A stretch of 42,848 nucleotides of DNA from QHXQ01 sp038322995 (GTDB lineage: Bacteria; Acidobacteriota; Blastocatellia; Pyrinomonadales; Pyrinomonadaceae): NCBI GenBank assembly GCA_038322995.1, contig JBBQGM010000041.1, positions 1-42,848 of the forward strand. The letters run 5' to 3'. How positions within the stretch are numbered: the first letter of the stretch is position 1; every line of letters begins with the position of its first letter. Shown here piece after piece: positions 17,577-26,260 of this stretch. A model generated the notes under the pieces. The model was given only the letters and a program-made list of their open reading frames with translations, was not told the DNA's origin and made no database searches. The position numbers and the translations under genes were made by a program.

Positions 17577-19826
17577 TTACTTTCTGATTAATACCCGCGC
17601 GCTGCCGACGTTGCCGCTGGCATCGAAGGCCCGGAGCGAGATCGTATGCTCTCCCGCGCCCGCAAGCGGCAGATCAATGTTGTAAGTTTCATGTGGACTA
17701 TCGGCGATGCCGTCTTCGGGAAAGACCGTGCGCCACGCACCGCCGTCCATGCTCACGTCTGCGCGGCGGATCATGCCCACGCCGGCATCGTCCGCCTGAA
17801 AACGCACGCGCACGCGCTCATTGCTCGCCGCCGCGTCGCCCGCAACGCGCACCGTCGGCGGCGTGTTGTCCACCTCTACCGGCTCACTCAAACGCTCGCC
17901 CGTGAGCGCCGCGTCGAGCGCATTGTCCGGCGCGTCGGTGGCGACGACTCTGAAGACGTAGCGCCCGTCGCCGAGCGCCGCGCCATCCATCGTGTAGAAA
18001 TTGTCGCGCAGCTTTTCTTTCAACAGGTGGAACGCGCCCTGGCCGAGCGCGCGATAGTAGACCGCGTATTCGAGCGTGTCATTGTTACGATCTTCGGCCT
18101 GCCATTGCAGCGAGACTGCGCCGCGTTGAAACAGTCGCCGCGCCGGTACTTGCGGCACAGGCGCGATGAGCGTCGGATCGAAACCCGCCGCTTCGATGTT
18201 CGGATCGGTCTGCACCTGAATCGCGGGCTGCAAAGCGACCCCCACGGGCAACGTCGTAATGGCCAGCACTTCGGGCGCGACGTTGCGCGGCTGATACGCC
18301 AGGCTCACGTTCTCGACGCGCGCATCGCTGTTCGCGGCTGTGGCCCGCAACGCAGCACGCCACTGGATGAAGCGCGCGCGCGGGCTCGTCACCGCCGCGC
18401 CCGCCGGTTCCCGATACGGCGCGCTCCAATCGCTCCACGTCGTATCAGGCCGCTCTGTGTTGCCGCTGCGCGTCTGCAACTCGACCGCGCCACGCCCCTG
18501 CCACCAAATGCGGCCCCACGCAGCCACAACGCGCGCATCACGCACCGGCGATTCATACGTACCCTCGCTCATCGCCTCCGCGCCGAAGCGGAACAGCTTG
18601 CCTTGATTGCTTGACGCGGCGAACACTTCGCGCCCGCGCACGACAAGCGCGGAGATTTGATCTTCGGTTGATTGAATCAGCAAGGTGTCGCGCCCGTCAT
18701 CGGTGACAGAATAGATGCGCCCCTTGTCGCTCGTGCCGATCAAGACGGCCCGCCCTTCCGGCGCGGGCGCGACCGAGAAGGCGTTAATCGTGGTCGAACT
18801 CCACAGCACGTCCGTCCCGCCGTCGGGCTGAATGCGAAAGACTGCGCTGCGCGCGTTCTGTAGATCGTTGCGGCTGCGCGTTGGCACGGGCGGCGCGCCG
18901 CCGAACTGTTGCGCTTGCGCGCCCGCGTCATCAACCACCACGCTCGATGTGACGACAACACTGCCCTGCGCGTTACCAATATTCGCAGGCGGCGTGCCCG
19001 GATTGGCGACGGGTGTGGATGGGCGCGCGGCCGTCGCGGCGTCGCCCAGGGCCAGCGCGTAGATCGCGCCGTCGGCGGCGGGCGCGAGCGCGTGTATTTC
19101 GCGCAAGGGCGCGTCGAAGAGCGCGAAGGCTTTGCCATCGGGCGAGATGCGCAGGACGAGTCCGCTCGGATCAGTGCCCGCGATTAAATTCCCTTTCGCG
19201 TCCACGGCGAGCGAGATGACGTGCGTCTCGTTGATGTCGATCAAGAGCGCCGTTTCGGGCTTCGTGCCGGCCGCGTTGACGCGATAGAGCTTGCCGTTGT
19301 CGCCTGTGCCGATGGCGAGCGCGCCGTCGGGCAGCACCGCGAGCGCCCAGATGTATTTGTCCGGCGGATCGAAATAGTCCGCCGCCTTGCCGTCGCCGCC
19401 GATGCGATAGACTTTGCCGTCCGGCGACGTGCCCGCGTAGAGCGCGCCGTCGCGCCCCACCACGAGCGCCGTCACATCTAACTCCGGCGCGTCATAAAGC
19501 AACGCGCCTTTGCCGTCCGCGCCGACTTTGTAGATGCGCCCATCGTGCCCCGTGCCAAGATAGACGTTGCCCGCCGCGTCCACCGCGCTCGACCAGACAT
19601 AAGCCTGCTCGGTATCGAGCACCGCCGCGAACCGCGGCGCAAGCATGAGCGCGCCCGTATCCGTCACGGACGCGCCGTGCGCCTCGCCCTTCAGCAAGTC
19701 CTCGCGCGAACCGGTCTCCCAGATGACGGGGCCGCCCGCGCGCACCGGCGCGACGCTGCCTAAGTTGAGAACAATGAAAGCGAAGAGGAGACGTGCGACG
19801 CGAAGCGAAAGTTTGTTATTGAGCAT
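17577..19826 (-). CDS. Large secreted beta-propeller protein
   Basis: From the ATG at 19826 the protein has 749 residues. A signal peptide ends near VRAGG. Residues about 55-450 carry repeated blades of the form GNVYLGTGHDGRIYKV, DGALYAGTSPDGKVYRI, DGALAIGTGDNGKLYRV and GNLIAGTDPSGLVLRI, as in NHL or SMP-30-like propellers. A low-complexity loop rich in Ala, Pro and Val interrupts the blades near 270-320. The C-terminal 300 residues look like two or three Ig/fibronectin-like folds (TWSDWSAPY, SLQWQAEDRNNDTLEYAVYYR, GEHTISLRAFDASGNVGSA). It is probably a secreted or surface structural or binding protein; no catalytic motif is seen. Acidobacteria have many such proteins of unknown role. Confidence 0.78.
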   Translation of the reverse strand: MLNNKLSLRVARLLFAFIVLNLGSVAPVRAGGPVIWETGSREDLLKGEAHGASVTDTGALMLAPRFAAVLDTEQAYVWSSAVDAAGNVYLGTGHDGRIYKVGADGKGALLYDAPELDVTALVVGRDGALYAGTSPDGKVYRIGGDGKAADYFDPPDKYIWALAVLPDGALAIGTGDNGKLYRVNAAGTKPETALLIDINETHVISLAVDAKGNLIAGTDPSGLVLRISPDGKAFALFDAPLREIHALAPAADGAIYALALGDAATAARPSTPVANPGTPPANIGNAQGSVVVTSSVVVDDAGAQAQQFGGAPPVPTRSRNDLQNARSAVFRIQPDGGTDVLWSSTTINAFSVAPAPEGRAVLIGTSDKGRIYSVTDDGRDTLLIQSTEDQISALVVRGREVFAASSNQGKLFRFGAEAMSEGTYESPVRDARVVAAWGRIWWQGRGAVELQTRSGNTERPDTTWSDWSAPYREPAGAAVTSPRARFIQWRAALRATAANSDARVENVSLAYQPRNVAPEVLAITTLPVGVALQPAIQVQTDPNIEAAGFDPTLIAPVPQVPARRLFQRGAVSLQWQAEDRNNDTLEYAVYYRALGQGAFHLLKEKLRDNFYTMDGAALGDGRYVFRVVATDAPDNALDAALTGERLSEPVEVDNTPPTVRVAGDAAASNERVRVRFQADDAGVGMIRRADVSMDGGAWRTVFPEDGIADSPHETYNIDLPLAGAGEHTISLRAFDASGNVGSARVLIRK

Positions 19827-19951
19827 TAAAGGAAGCTGTGTTCGTTGCTGTTGTGTGTCTCGTGCGACCCTAAGGACACGAGTTGCACGCCATGAAGATG
19901 ATACTCCGAAAAAGTCTGGCACAGAAATGAGCGGCTAGCCTGTGCCGTTGC

Positions 19952-20971
19952 TTAATTACCCACGTAACGCGCGTAAAGCGAGCGCGCGGTCTGTACGTCG
20001 TCCGTGCCGCGAATGATGGCGCGGGCGTCTTTGAAGATGGTTAACTCATATTCGCCCGCACGCAGGCGCACGAGATAATCGTTGACCTTGACCTCACCGG
20101 CGGCGCGCAGCCGCACGGCAAGCGCGGGCAGATTGATGGGCGCGGCCCTTTGCGGCGCGATCTGCACAGCGTTGCGCCCGCAGAGGACGGCGGTGAAGTC
20201 GCCCGCTTCAGCGGCGAGCGTATCGTAACGCGCGTGCGCGCAGGTCGGACAGTCGGGTGTGGGCGCGTTAAGCCGGATGCGCCGCCATTCGTTCTGCCAC
20301 ACGTCGAATTGCATAAGCGAGCCATGCAGCAACTCCGCATGTTCGGTCAAAAGTTTCAACGCCTCGCTCACCTGCACGGCGGCCACAACGGAGATGATCG
20401 GCATGATAACGCCCGCCGTGTCGCATGTCGGCGCGCTCGCGGCGGCCGGCGTCTCTTCAAAGACGCAACGCAGGCAAGGGCTGACGTGCGGACGGATCGT
20501 CATCGTCACGCCGTATGAACCGACCGCCGCGCCGTAAATCCAAGGCACACGCTGCTTCACGCACGCATCGTTGATGAGATAGCGCGTCGCAAAATTGTCC
20601 GTACCGTCGAGCACGAGATCGCAGCCTTCGATCAGTCGTTCGATGTTGCCATTGTGTACGTCCACAACCTCCGCGTCGCACGCCACGTCCGCGTTGATCG
20701 CCGCCACACGCCGCGCACAAGCAATCGCCTTCGGCAGTCGTTCCCGCGCGTCCTGTTCGGTGAACATTGTCTGCCGCTGCAAGTTCGATTCTTCGACAAA
20801 ATCACGATCCGCGAGCCGCAAACGCCCCACCCCGGCCCGCGCCAAGGCTTCAATCTGCGCCGACCCCAACGCGCCGCAACCCACGATTAAAACCTGCGCC
20901 GCGCGCAGCCGCGCCTGGCCCGCCGCGCCAATGCCCTCGAATAAAACCTGCCGGCTGTAACGCTCGCTCAT
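19952..20971 (-). CDS. ThiF/MoeB/HesA-family adenylyltransferase
   Basis: This E1-like enzyme has 339 residues from the ATG at 20971. It opens with the family start RYSRQVLFEGIGAAGQARL. The nucleotide loop is GCGALG (31-36) and the DGTDNFATRYLINDAC segment contains Asp122 and Asp125. Two CxxC pairs (166/169 CLRC, 241/244 CPTC) should hold zinc, and Cys183 lies in the loop where MoeB-like proteins may have a reactive Cys. Such enzymes adenylate the C-terminal Gly-Gly of ThiS, MoaD or related sulfur carriers. About 90 C-terminal residues after the zinc site form an extra domain (LPALAVRLRAAGEVKVNDYLVRL) that could be a ubiquitin-like or rhodanese-like remnant. ThiS or MoaD is not adjacent, so thiamine versus molybdopterin cannot be decided. 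Confidence 0.88.
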   Translation of the reverse strand: MSERYSRQVLFEGIGAAGQARLRAAQVLIVGCGALGSAQIEALARAGVGRLRLADRDFVEESNLQRQTMFTEQDARERLPKAIACARRVAAINADVACDAEVVDVHNGNIERLIEGCDLVLDGTDNFATRYLINDACVKQRVPWIYGAAVGSYGVTMTIRPHVSPCLRCVFEETPAAASAPTCDTAGVIMPIISVVAAVQVSEALKLLTEHAELLHGSLMQFDVWQNEWRRIRLNAPTPDCPTCAHARYDTLAAEAGDFTAVLCGRNAVQIAPQRAAPINLPALAVRLRAAGEVKVNDYLVRLRAGEYELTIFKDARAIIRGTDDVQTARSLYARYVGN

Positions 20972-21007
20972 CTCATTGCCTGTTAGTAACAACGGTCAAT
21001 TGCACCA

Positions 21008-22609
21008 CTAACCCGCCACCAGTTTCCGCTCCGCAGCCGCGCGCATCAACTCAACAGGCGCGCCCTGGCCTGTCCATAATTTAAATTGCACCGCCGCCTG
21101 CGCCACGAGCATCGAGAGGCCGCCGCAGACATGCGCGCATCCGGCGGCGCGGGCCGCGCGCATGAAGGGCGTCTCAGCCGGATTGTAAACGAGATCGTAC
21201 GCGGCGCGTGCGCCCCTCAATTGCGCGGCCGTGGCGGGCGTCGCATCTGCCGCATGTCCGCGCGTGCCGAGCGGGGTTGCGTTGATGACGAGATCGAACG
21301 CGGCGAAGCATACATCGGCGAGCGTGTTGACGGTTGCACCGAAGTTGTCGGCGAGCATGCGTGCGTGGGCGGGCTTGCGCGCGAAGATGGTTGTGTTCGC
21401 GCCGGCGCGTTGGAGGCCCCAGAGCAGCGCGCGGGCCGCGCCGCCCGCGCCGATGACGGCGACGTGCGCACCGCGCAATTCGAGTATGCCTGCGAGCGGT
21501 GTGAGCGCGGCCAGCGCGTCGGTGTTGTAACCGTGCAGTTCATTGTCCGCGAATACGATGGTATTGACCGCGCCGATCTCGCGCGCGGCCGGGTCGATGA
21601 AATCCAGGTGCGCCATGATCGTCTGCTTGTGCGGTGCCGTGACGGACAGGCCGCGCAGCCGCCAATCAAGTTCGCGCGTGCGCGGGTGCGCCATACGGCG
21701 CATGAAGGCGTGTACGTCGCGCACCTCGAACGGGATATAGACGGCGTTCAGTCCTGCCGCCGCAAAAGCCGCGTTATGGATATGCGGCGAGAGAGAGTGC
21801 ATGACCGGCATGCCGACAAGACCGTACACTTCCGTCCACTCGTTGAGCGTGTGGATGTGATAGAGGTCGCGTAACTCACGGGCGCTTGGCTGGCCGGGCG
21901 CGGTCGCGTGTGCGTCGTCGAGCGCGCCGTAAGTAAGAAACGCGCCGCGCGCGGGCGCGAGGATGCGCGTCAACAGGCCCGCCGTGCCCATTGCAATCGC
22001 GATCATCTCGCGTCCTTCACGTCGCGCGCGGGCGAGCAGGTGCAAGAGCGGGAGGCAAGCAATCGCGTCAGGCACCTGCACCGCCAGTTTCAACACCTGC
22101 GCGGGCGTCCGCGTCATGCGCTCATAGATGGCTGCAAGATCAGCAGGCATGCTGGTGAAGTCATGGTGCGAACAGATGAGTGACGGTAGCATTTGCGTGT
22201 CTGCGTACATCGTTGCCCACTCGGTGCCGTGCGCTGCTTCAAACAGTTCGAGTTCGATATCCACGAAGTCGGAGCGGGGCGCACCGTGCTGCCAACCGTG
22301 CGCTGATTGTTGCCAGAAGCGTATGCGCGCGGCTTCTGTGCGCGCGCGTTGCCCGCCTTGTTCGGTGGCGCGGAAAGTGAGGATGAAGGGGCGCGGGCGG
22401 GCGTGGAGCAGGTGCGTGATCTCAGCGTGCGCCGCCGCGAGTTGCGCGTCGTCCGCGAGACAGTCGAGCCGCAGCTCGATGATGTCGGCGACTTCGGCCG
22501 CGCGGGCGACAGCGGCGCGTAACTCGGCCGCCCGGCGCACGCACACGGGCACGCAGAGGCGCACAGGCTGTCCGTTGTCCGTTGTCCGTTGTCCGGCGCG
22601 CAGGCTCAT
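21008..22609 (-). CDS. aroDE: Bifunctional 3-dehydroquinate dehydratase / shikimate dehydrogenase (AroD-AroE fusion)
   Basis: This single chain of about 533 residues performs steps three and four of the shikimate pathway. The first half is type I dehydroquinase: ELRLD near 45-49, His149 in ICSHHDF, Schiff-base Lys174 in VLKLAVQ, and MGTAGLLTRIL. The second half is shikimate dehydrogenase: SLSPHIHN (272-279), Lys328 in SVTAPHK, GAVNTI, GYNTD with Asp364, and NADP loop GAGGAA (387-392). The fusion is known from plants and some bacteria. The start is uncertain: residues 5-15 (AGQRTTDNGQP) are encoded by tandem GTCCGTT heptamers of a repeat element. The true start could be a GTG just downstream. 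No other aro gene is nearby. The gene follows a zinc-ribbon gene on the same strand. Confidence 0.93.
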   Translation of the reverse strand: MSLRAGQRTTDNGQPVRLCVPVCVRRAAELRAAVARAAEVADIIELRLDCLADDAQLAAAHAEITHLLHARPRPFILTFRATEQGGQRARTEAARIRFWQQSAHGWQHGAPRSDFVDIELELFEAAHGTEWATMYADTQMLPSLICSHHDFTSMPADLAAIYERMTRTPAQVLKLAVQVPDAIACLPLLHLLARARREGREMIAIAMGTAGLLTRILAPARGAFLTYGALDDAHATAPGQPSARELRDLYHIHTLNEWTEVYGLVGMPVMHSLSPHIHNAAFAAAGLNAVYIPFEVRDVHAFMRRMAHPRTRELDWRLRGLSVTAPHKQTIMAHLDFIDPAAREIGAVNTIVFADNELHGYNTDALAALTPLAGILELRGAHVAVIGAGGAARALLWGLQRAGANTTIFARKPAHARMLADNFGATVNTLADVCFAAFDLVINATPLGTRGHAADATPATAAQLRGARAAYDLVYNPAETPFMRAARAAGCAHVCGGLSMLVAQAAVQFKLWTGQGAPVELMRAAAERKLVAG

Positions 22610-22660
22610 CTGAAGTCACTCAACTCAACTACCGGCAGCAACGGACGACTAACGACGAAC
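22570..22660. repeat. Heptanucleotide inverted-repeat element at the 5' end of aroDE
   Basis: Three exact GTCCGTT units (22570-22590) plus a partial fourth form one arm. The other arm has AACGGAC (22640-22646), GACTAAC and GACGAAC, followed by AAATTTTT. The inner heptamers pair perfectly across a 49-base loop, and the outer ones pair 4-5 of 7. The aroDE ATG lies in the loop, and the coding arm supplies residues about 5-15 of the predicted protein. Confidence 0.7.
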
Positions 22661-22666
22661 AAATTT

Positions 22667-23173
22667 TTACCGCTCATGGTCGAGTAGTTGCGTCGTGTGA
22701 TCGGTGACACTTGTAGGCGTGTAGATGTCTGATGCGGGGCGCGGGGGCAAAGCCCCGCCGCGTTGCGGTTGCGCGAGGGGCGGCGGCGTGTAGAGCGGGG
22801 CCGCCGCAAGCGGCATTGCCGTCGGTCTCTCCTTCAGGCGGGCGAACTCGGCGAGGCCGCCGCCGATCATGCTGAACGCCGGGATGAGCATCCAGAACCA
22901 CCACGTCGGGCCGGCCACCTCCCAGGCATGTCTGAGCGATAAGGCCACGAGCAGAAAACCGATCCCCATGCAGAGCGATGTGATCGCTTTAGTGATAGTT
23001 GGCGGCCGCTCGCGCTTGCGGCGTTTTATGTGTCGCCCGTCATCTTCATAAACGATGCTCGCCTCCGGCAGACGGCCGGTCATGGCCTGCGGCACGAGAC
23101 TCAAGTTGGTGCCGCAGCCGCGACAAAAACTGGCGTTGTCCGCGTTTTGTGCGCCGCACTTCGGGCAATACAT
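22667..23173 (-). CDS. Zinc-ribbon membrane protein of unknown function
   Basis: The protein has 168 residues. The N-terminus is a zinc ribbon (YCPKCGAQN, then FCRGCGTNL; four Cys at 3, 6, 18 and 21). A basic stretch (HIKRRKRERPP) follows, then two hydrophobic segments of about 18-20 residues at roughly 65-83 and 92-112, and a Pro-rich tail. Zinc-ribbon plus two-helix proteins are common in acidobacteria and act in unknown membrane or regulatory roles. It is encoded upstream of aroDE on the same strand. Its stop codon at 22667-22669 is next to the heptamer element. Confidence 0.8.
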   Translation of the reverse strand: MYCPKCGAQNADNASFCRGCGTNLSLVPQAMTGRLPEASIVYEDDGRHIKRRKRERPPTITKAITSLCMGIGFLLVALSLRHAWEVAGPTWWFWMLIPAFSMIGGGLAEFARLKERPTAMPLAAAPLYTPPPLAQPQRGGALPPRPASDIYTPTSVTDHTTQLLDHER

Positions 23174-23232
23174 ATCAGACTCCTCTCATTCCATCCGCGC
23201 GCAAACACTATACGCTGTCGCGTGGGTAACGT

Positions 23233-24141
23233 TCAGTCCTTAACGTCACCCGGCTGGGCCCGGTCAACTTGTGCCGCCGCGTTGCGTTGCCGCAGGGCTT
23301 CGTACAGGACGACGCCGGCCGCGACCGAGACGTTGAGCGACGTGAGCCGGCCGCGCAAAGGGATATGCACGAGCGCATCGCACCGCTCGCGTACGAGCCG
23401 GCGCAAGCCCGCGCCCTCGCCGCCGAGCAACAACGCGCACGGCTGCGTCCAATCCCAGGCGGTATAGGCCAGTGGCGCATCGGCGGCCGTGCCGATTGTC
23501 CACACGCCGCGCTCTTGCAATTCGGCGACGAGCCGCGCCAAATTCGTCGCCCGCGCGACCGGCACATACTCAAGCGCACCGGCGGCAGCCTTCGCCACGG
23601 TCTCTGTCAGCCCGGCGGCGCGGCGCTCCGGCACGAAGACCGCATCCGCGCCCGCGCACTCGCACGTGCGCAAAATCGCGCCGAGGTTGCGCGGGTCTTC
23701 GACGCCATCAAGCACCACGGCGAGCGGCGACGTGCCCGCTGCGATTCGCGCCGCGAGCAGGTCAAGCAACTCGTCCGCGTCCGCATAGTCAGCCGCCGCG
23801 ACGCTCGCGACGATGCCCTGATGATTCGCGCCCGGCGCGAGCCGCTGCAACTCGGCGCGCGGCGCACGCCGCACCAGCACGCGCCGCAGGCGCGCCAACT
23901 CGAACAACTCTTGCAAACGCGCCTCGTGCGCGCCCTCCGCCACCGTGATGCGCTCGACGCGCCGCCCGCCCGCGCGCAAAGCTTCGAGCACCGGCAACAC
24001 ACCATAAAGCTGACCCGCCTGCGCCGGTGTTTGCGTTTGCTCGCGCGCAACGGAATCCGGTTCGCGCGCCGCCCGCTGTTCGCGTTCGCTGTGCCCGTCG
24101 CGCGCTGCTTGTTTATGTGCCGACTTGCGGTGTGGTTTCAT
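23233..24141 (-). CDS. rlmB: 23S rRNA 2'-O-methyltransferase, TrmH/RlmB family
   Basis: This SPOUT-class methyltransferase has 302 residues. About 35 charged residues precede the substrate-binding domain (LYGVLPVLEALRAGGRRVERI). The catalytic domain has motif 1 VLDGVEDPRNLGAILRTCECAGADAV split over 140-165, motif 2 LLLGGEGAGLRRLVRERCD, and motif 3 IPLRGRLTSLNVSVAAGVVLYE. These are the trefoil-knot residues that bind S-adenosylmethionine. RlmB methylates Gm2251 in the peptidyl-transferase loop; the exact position is inferred by family. Its start overlaps the stop of the upstream zinc-ribbon gene by four bases (ATGA), so the two are translationally coupled. Confidence 0.92.
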   Translation of the reverse strand: MKPHRKSAHKQAARDGHSEREQRAAREPDSVAREQTQTPAQAGQLYGVLPVLEALRAGGRRVERITVAEGAHEARLQELFELARLRRVLVRRAPRAELQRLAPGANHQGIVASVAAADYADADELLDLLAARIAAGTSPLAVVLDGVEDPRNLGAILRTCECAGADAVFVPERRAAGLTETVAKAAAGALEYVPVARATNLARLVAELQERGVWTIGTAADAPLAYTAWDWTQPCALLLGGEGAGLRRLVRERCDALVHIPLRGRLTSLNVSVAAGVVLYEALRQRNAAAQVDRAQPGDVKD

Positions 24142-25178
24142 CTGTGCGTGTTCGCGCGCAGTACGAAGTGCCGGCGCAGACGACTGTAGCGCGTGAACTG
24201 CGTCTCATTGCTAACGGTTGTGATCGCTTCCGTGTGCAGGCGGCCCGGCCGGTCGCGGCGCAGCCCCGAAGAAGTCTGCTCGGCCACGGGCCAGGCAGTT
24301 TGCAGCAGGTGGCGCAAGCTCATATATGAATCGTCGAGCACGACTGCCGTGGCGCGCGTGCGCAATGTCGCCAGGAGGCGTGAGAAGTTTTCCACCGCCA
24401 GCAGACTCTTCTGTGCGCCGAGACAGGTGTAGTCGAAGCCCTCCGCACGGATACGCCAATGGCCTGCGTGTTCAGTTAAATAGATGTCCAACACGCGCTC
24501 GTCGTCGGAGAACTCGCGCGTGTCCACTACCTCGCCCGTCTTGCGCAGCCCGCGGCGCTCTTCTACTTCGATCTGCCGGCGGCTGAGCCGCCCGGCGACG
24601 AGCAACGTAACGTCGGCCCACGCGCTGTGCTGCCCGGCCGTCTCCGCGTTCGCCCACGCCGTCAAGCCTTCCGTCCTGAACTCGAAGCGGCGCATGCGTT
24701 GCGGCGGTTGCCGCTCAACCGCGAGCGTTTCGTCCGCGACGGTCTCGACTGACAGACCGAGTTGCATGAGCCTGCGCTCGATGAGCGCGACTTCTTCGAG
24801 TTGCGCCGTGCGCGCAAGCGGCAACGGCACGCGCGCTGTGATTATCCCGGCCAATTGTGTCGGCTCAAGGCGCAACACGCGCGCCGCTTCGCCGATCACT
24901 TCGCGCGGCAAGTCCGCCGCTGCTTCGGCGCGCGGCAGCAACACGATATTGTAGCCTTGCTCCCACGTTTCGAGCGGGCGCAACGTCGGCAGTTGCAGAT
25001 CGTCCGCGCCGTGTGCGCCGGGCAGCGGTGCGCCGCAGTAGAGACATGCCATGCGCGTCGGCGCGTTGGCGCGTTGGCACAGCGGACAAGCGCGCATCTC
25101 GGCGGGCGCGAAGGCACGTGCGCCCGGTTGCGGCGCGAACGCATCAGCGTCTGGCAACTCTTCATCATCAAGGGACAT
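24138..25178 (-). CDS. Zinc-ribbon protein coupled to rlmB, possible L7/L12-like domain
   Basis: From the ATG at 25178 the protein has 346 residues. A zinc ribbon sits near residues 28-50 (CPLCQRAN, then CLYCGAPLP). Residues about 75-155 have alternating helices and strands (PREVIGEAARVLRLEPTQL, then ALIERRLMQLGLSVETV), reminiscent of the C-terminal domain of ribosomal protein L7/L12; this is a weak match by eye. The remainder is beta-rich and ends in a basic helix (FTRYSRLRRHFVLR). The last four bases overlap the rlmB start, so it may act with rlmB, for example in rRNA or ribosome handling. I do not recognise a named family. No signal peptide is present. Confidence 0.72.
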   Translation of the reverse strand: MSLDDEELPDADAFAPQPGARAFAPAEMRACPLCQRANAPTRMACLYCGAPLPGAHGADDLQLPTLRPLETWEQGYNIVLLPRAEAAADLPREVIGEAARVLRLEPTQLAGIITARVPLPLARTAQLEEVALIERRLMQLGLSVETVADETLAVERQPPQRMRRFEFRTEGLTAWANAETAGQHSAWADVTLLVAGRLSRRQIEVEERRGLRKTGEVVDTREFSDDERVLDIYLTEHAGHWRIRAEGFDYTCLGAQKSLLAVENFSRLLATLRTRATAVVLDDSYMSLRHLLQTAWPVAEQTSSGLRRDRPGRLHTEAITTVSNETQFTRYSRLRRHFVLRANTHR

Positions 25179-25293
25179 GCGCGTTATCTCGCCGATCATT
25201 ATACGGTGCGCCTAGCGCATTGCAATGCGCGTTGGCCCGCCCGCCGCCCGGAGTTCAATTTAATGGCCCGGCACAACTGGCACGGTTATGCGC

Positions 25294-25299
25294 TATAAT
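25294..25299 (+). promoter_or_regulatory. Consensus -10 hexamer upstream of the lipoprotein gene
   Basis: TATAAT lies 34 bases before the ATG at 25334, in the short divergent gap. The hexamer 17 bases upstream (GCACAA) is a poor -35. The rarity of TATAAT in this GC-rich setting makes it a fair candidate. Confidence 0.4.
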
Positions 25300-25333
25300 T
25301 GTCGCCGTCCCCTAACAACAGTCGTCAACCGTT

Positions 25334-26245
25334 ATGCTAACAATCCATCTACGTCTAAACAGCGGGAGCCGGGCGTTGCGTTCCGCCGTGCTTGCGTTGT
25401 ACGTACTATCAGTCGGCGCGTGCGCGGCGGCGCGCGGCCCGGAAGCGACGCGCCCGCGTGCGAACGAACCGAACTACCCCGTCATCCTCGCCGCCAGCGC
25501 GGAACGGCGCGAGCAGGCCACGGCCGCGTGGCAGGCACTGGCACAGGAGCAAGGACTGGCACGCGGGCCGCAACCGCAGTGGCAAACCGTGACGGCGACG
25601 ATCAGGGCGCTGCCGCCGGGCGTCACGCCGCGCTTGCCGCAAGTCGAGATCGCCAGCAACGCGGCCGAGTCGAAAGACGAAGCGGCGCGCGAGGCGCTGC
25701 GCCGGTTCATCACGAGCGCCGCGCCGTTGCTTGGTGTTACGGCGCAAAATCTGTCGCTGGTCGAAACCAAGATCGCGCCCGACGGGACGACGCTCGCACG
25801 TTACCGGCAGAACCCGTTCGCCTATCCGCTGCGCGCCGAGTTCGGACTGCTCGACATCAGTTTTACCGCCGACGGCCGCATCAGTGCGCTTGCAAGCACC
25901 GCGCTCCCCGACACCGAGCGACTCGCCCGCGCCCTCACCGCGCAGACGCAAAAACTGACCGCAAAGGATGCCGAGACGCGCTTGCGTGGCCGCGCCTTCA
26001 CTTATCCCGGCATGAACAACAGCACGCTCTCCTACACAGTCGGCGCGGACGAAGCGGTGAAAGCACGTGAGTTAGTCGTCTATCCGCAGCGGCGGGCGAA
26101 CGACCCGGCCGTATTGGAGTTACATCTTGCGTGGGAGTTGGCGGTCGGGCGCGGCGACACGCCGTACCTTGTCTACATGGACGCCGTGACGGGCGACATC
26201 ATCGCGGCGGCGACGCAGGCAACGCAGCAAATGCAAACGAAATAA
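25334..26245 (+). CDS. Probable lipoprotein with PepSY/FTP-like segment
   Basis: The product has 303 residues. A signal sequence with lipobox VGAC places the lipidated Cys near residue 30. The mature part has a helix-strand pattern seen in PepSY or FTP propeptide-like domains: DEAAREALRRFITSAAPLLGV, then LRAEFGLLDISFTADGRISAL. It closes with LELHLAWELAVG and PYLVYMDAVTGDIIAA, a phrase common in the FTP domain before thermolysin-type peptidases. No peptidase follows, so it may be a free inhibitor or chaperone-like lipoprotein. Family assignment is tentative. It is divergent from the rlmB operon. Confidence 0.7.
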   Translation: MLTIHLRLNSGSRALRSAVLALYVLSVGACAAARGPEATRPRANEPNYPVILAASAERREQATAAWQALAQEQGLARGPQPQWQTVTATIRALPPGVTPRLPQVEIASNAAESKDEAAREALRRFITSAAPLLGVTAQNLSLVETKIAPDGTTLARYRQNPFAYPLRAEFGLLDISFTADGRISALASTALPDTERLARALTAQTQKLTAKDAETRLRGRAFTYPGMNNSTLSYTVGADEAVKARELVVYPQRRANDPAVLELHLAWELAVGRGDTPYLVYMDAVTGDIIAAATQATQQMQTK

Positions 26246-26260
26246 TGAAAGCAGTTAATT

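Noticed and set aside
17646..18614. 322-codon plus-strand frame opposite the beta-propeller gene
   Set aside because: Its Arg/Ala/His-rich content is that of a shadow frame; the minus-strand frame has a signal peptide and repeats.
21086..21874. 262-codon plus-strand frame opposite aroDE
   Set aside because: The opposite strand encodes conserved enzyme motifs; this frame has none.
25288..26070. 260-codon plus-strand frame overlapping the lipoprotein gene
   Set aside because: It is Arg-rich and lacks a signal or motif, while the overlapping frame has a lipobox and conserved ending.
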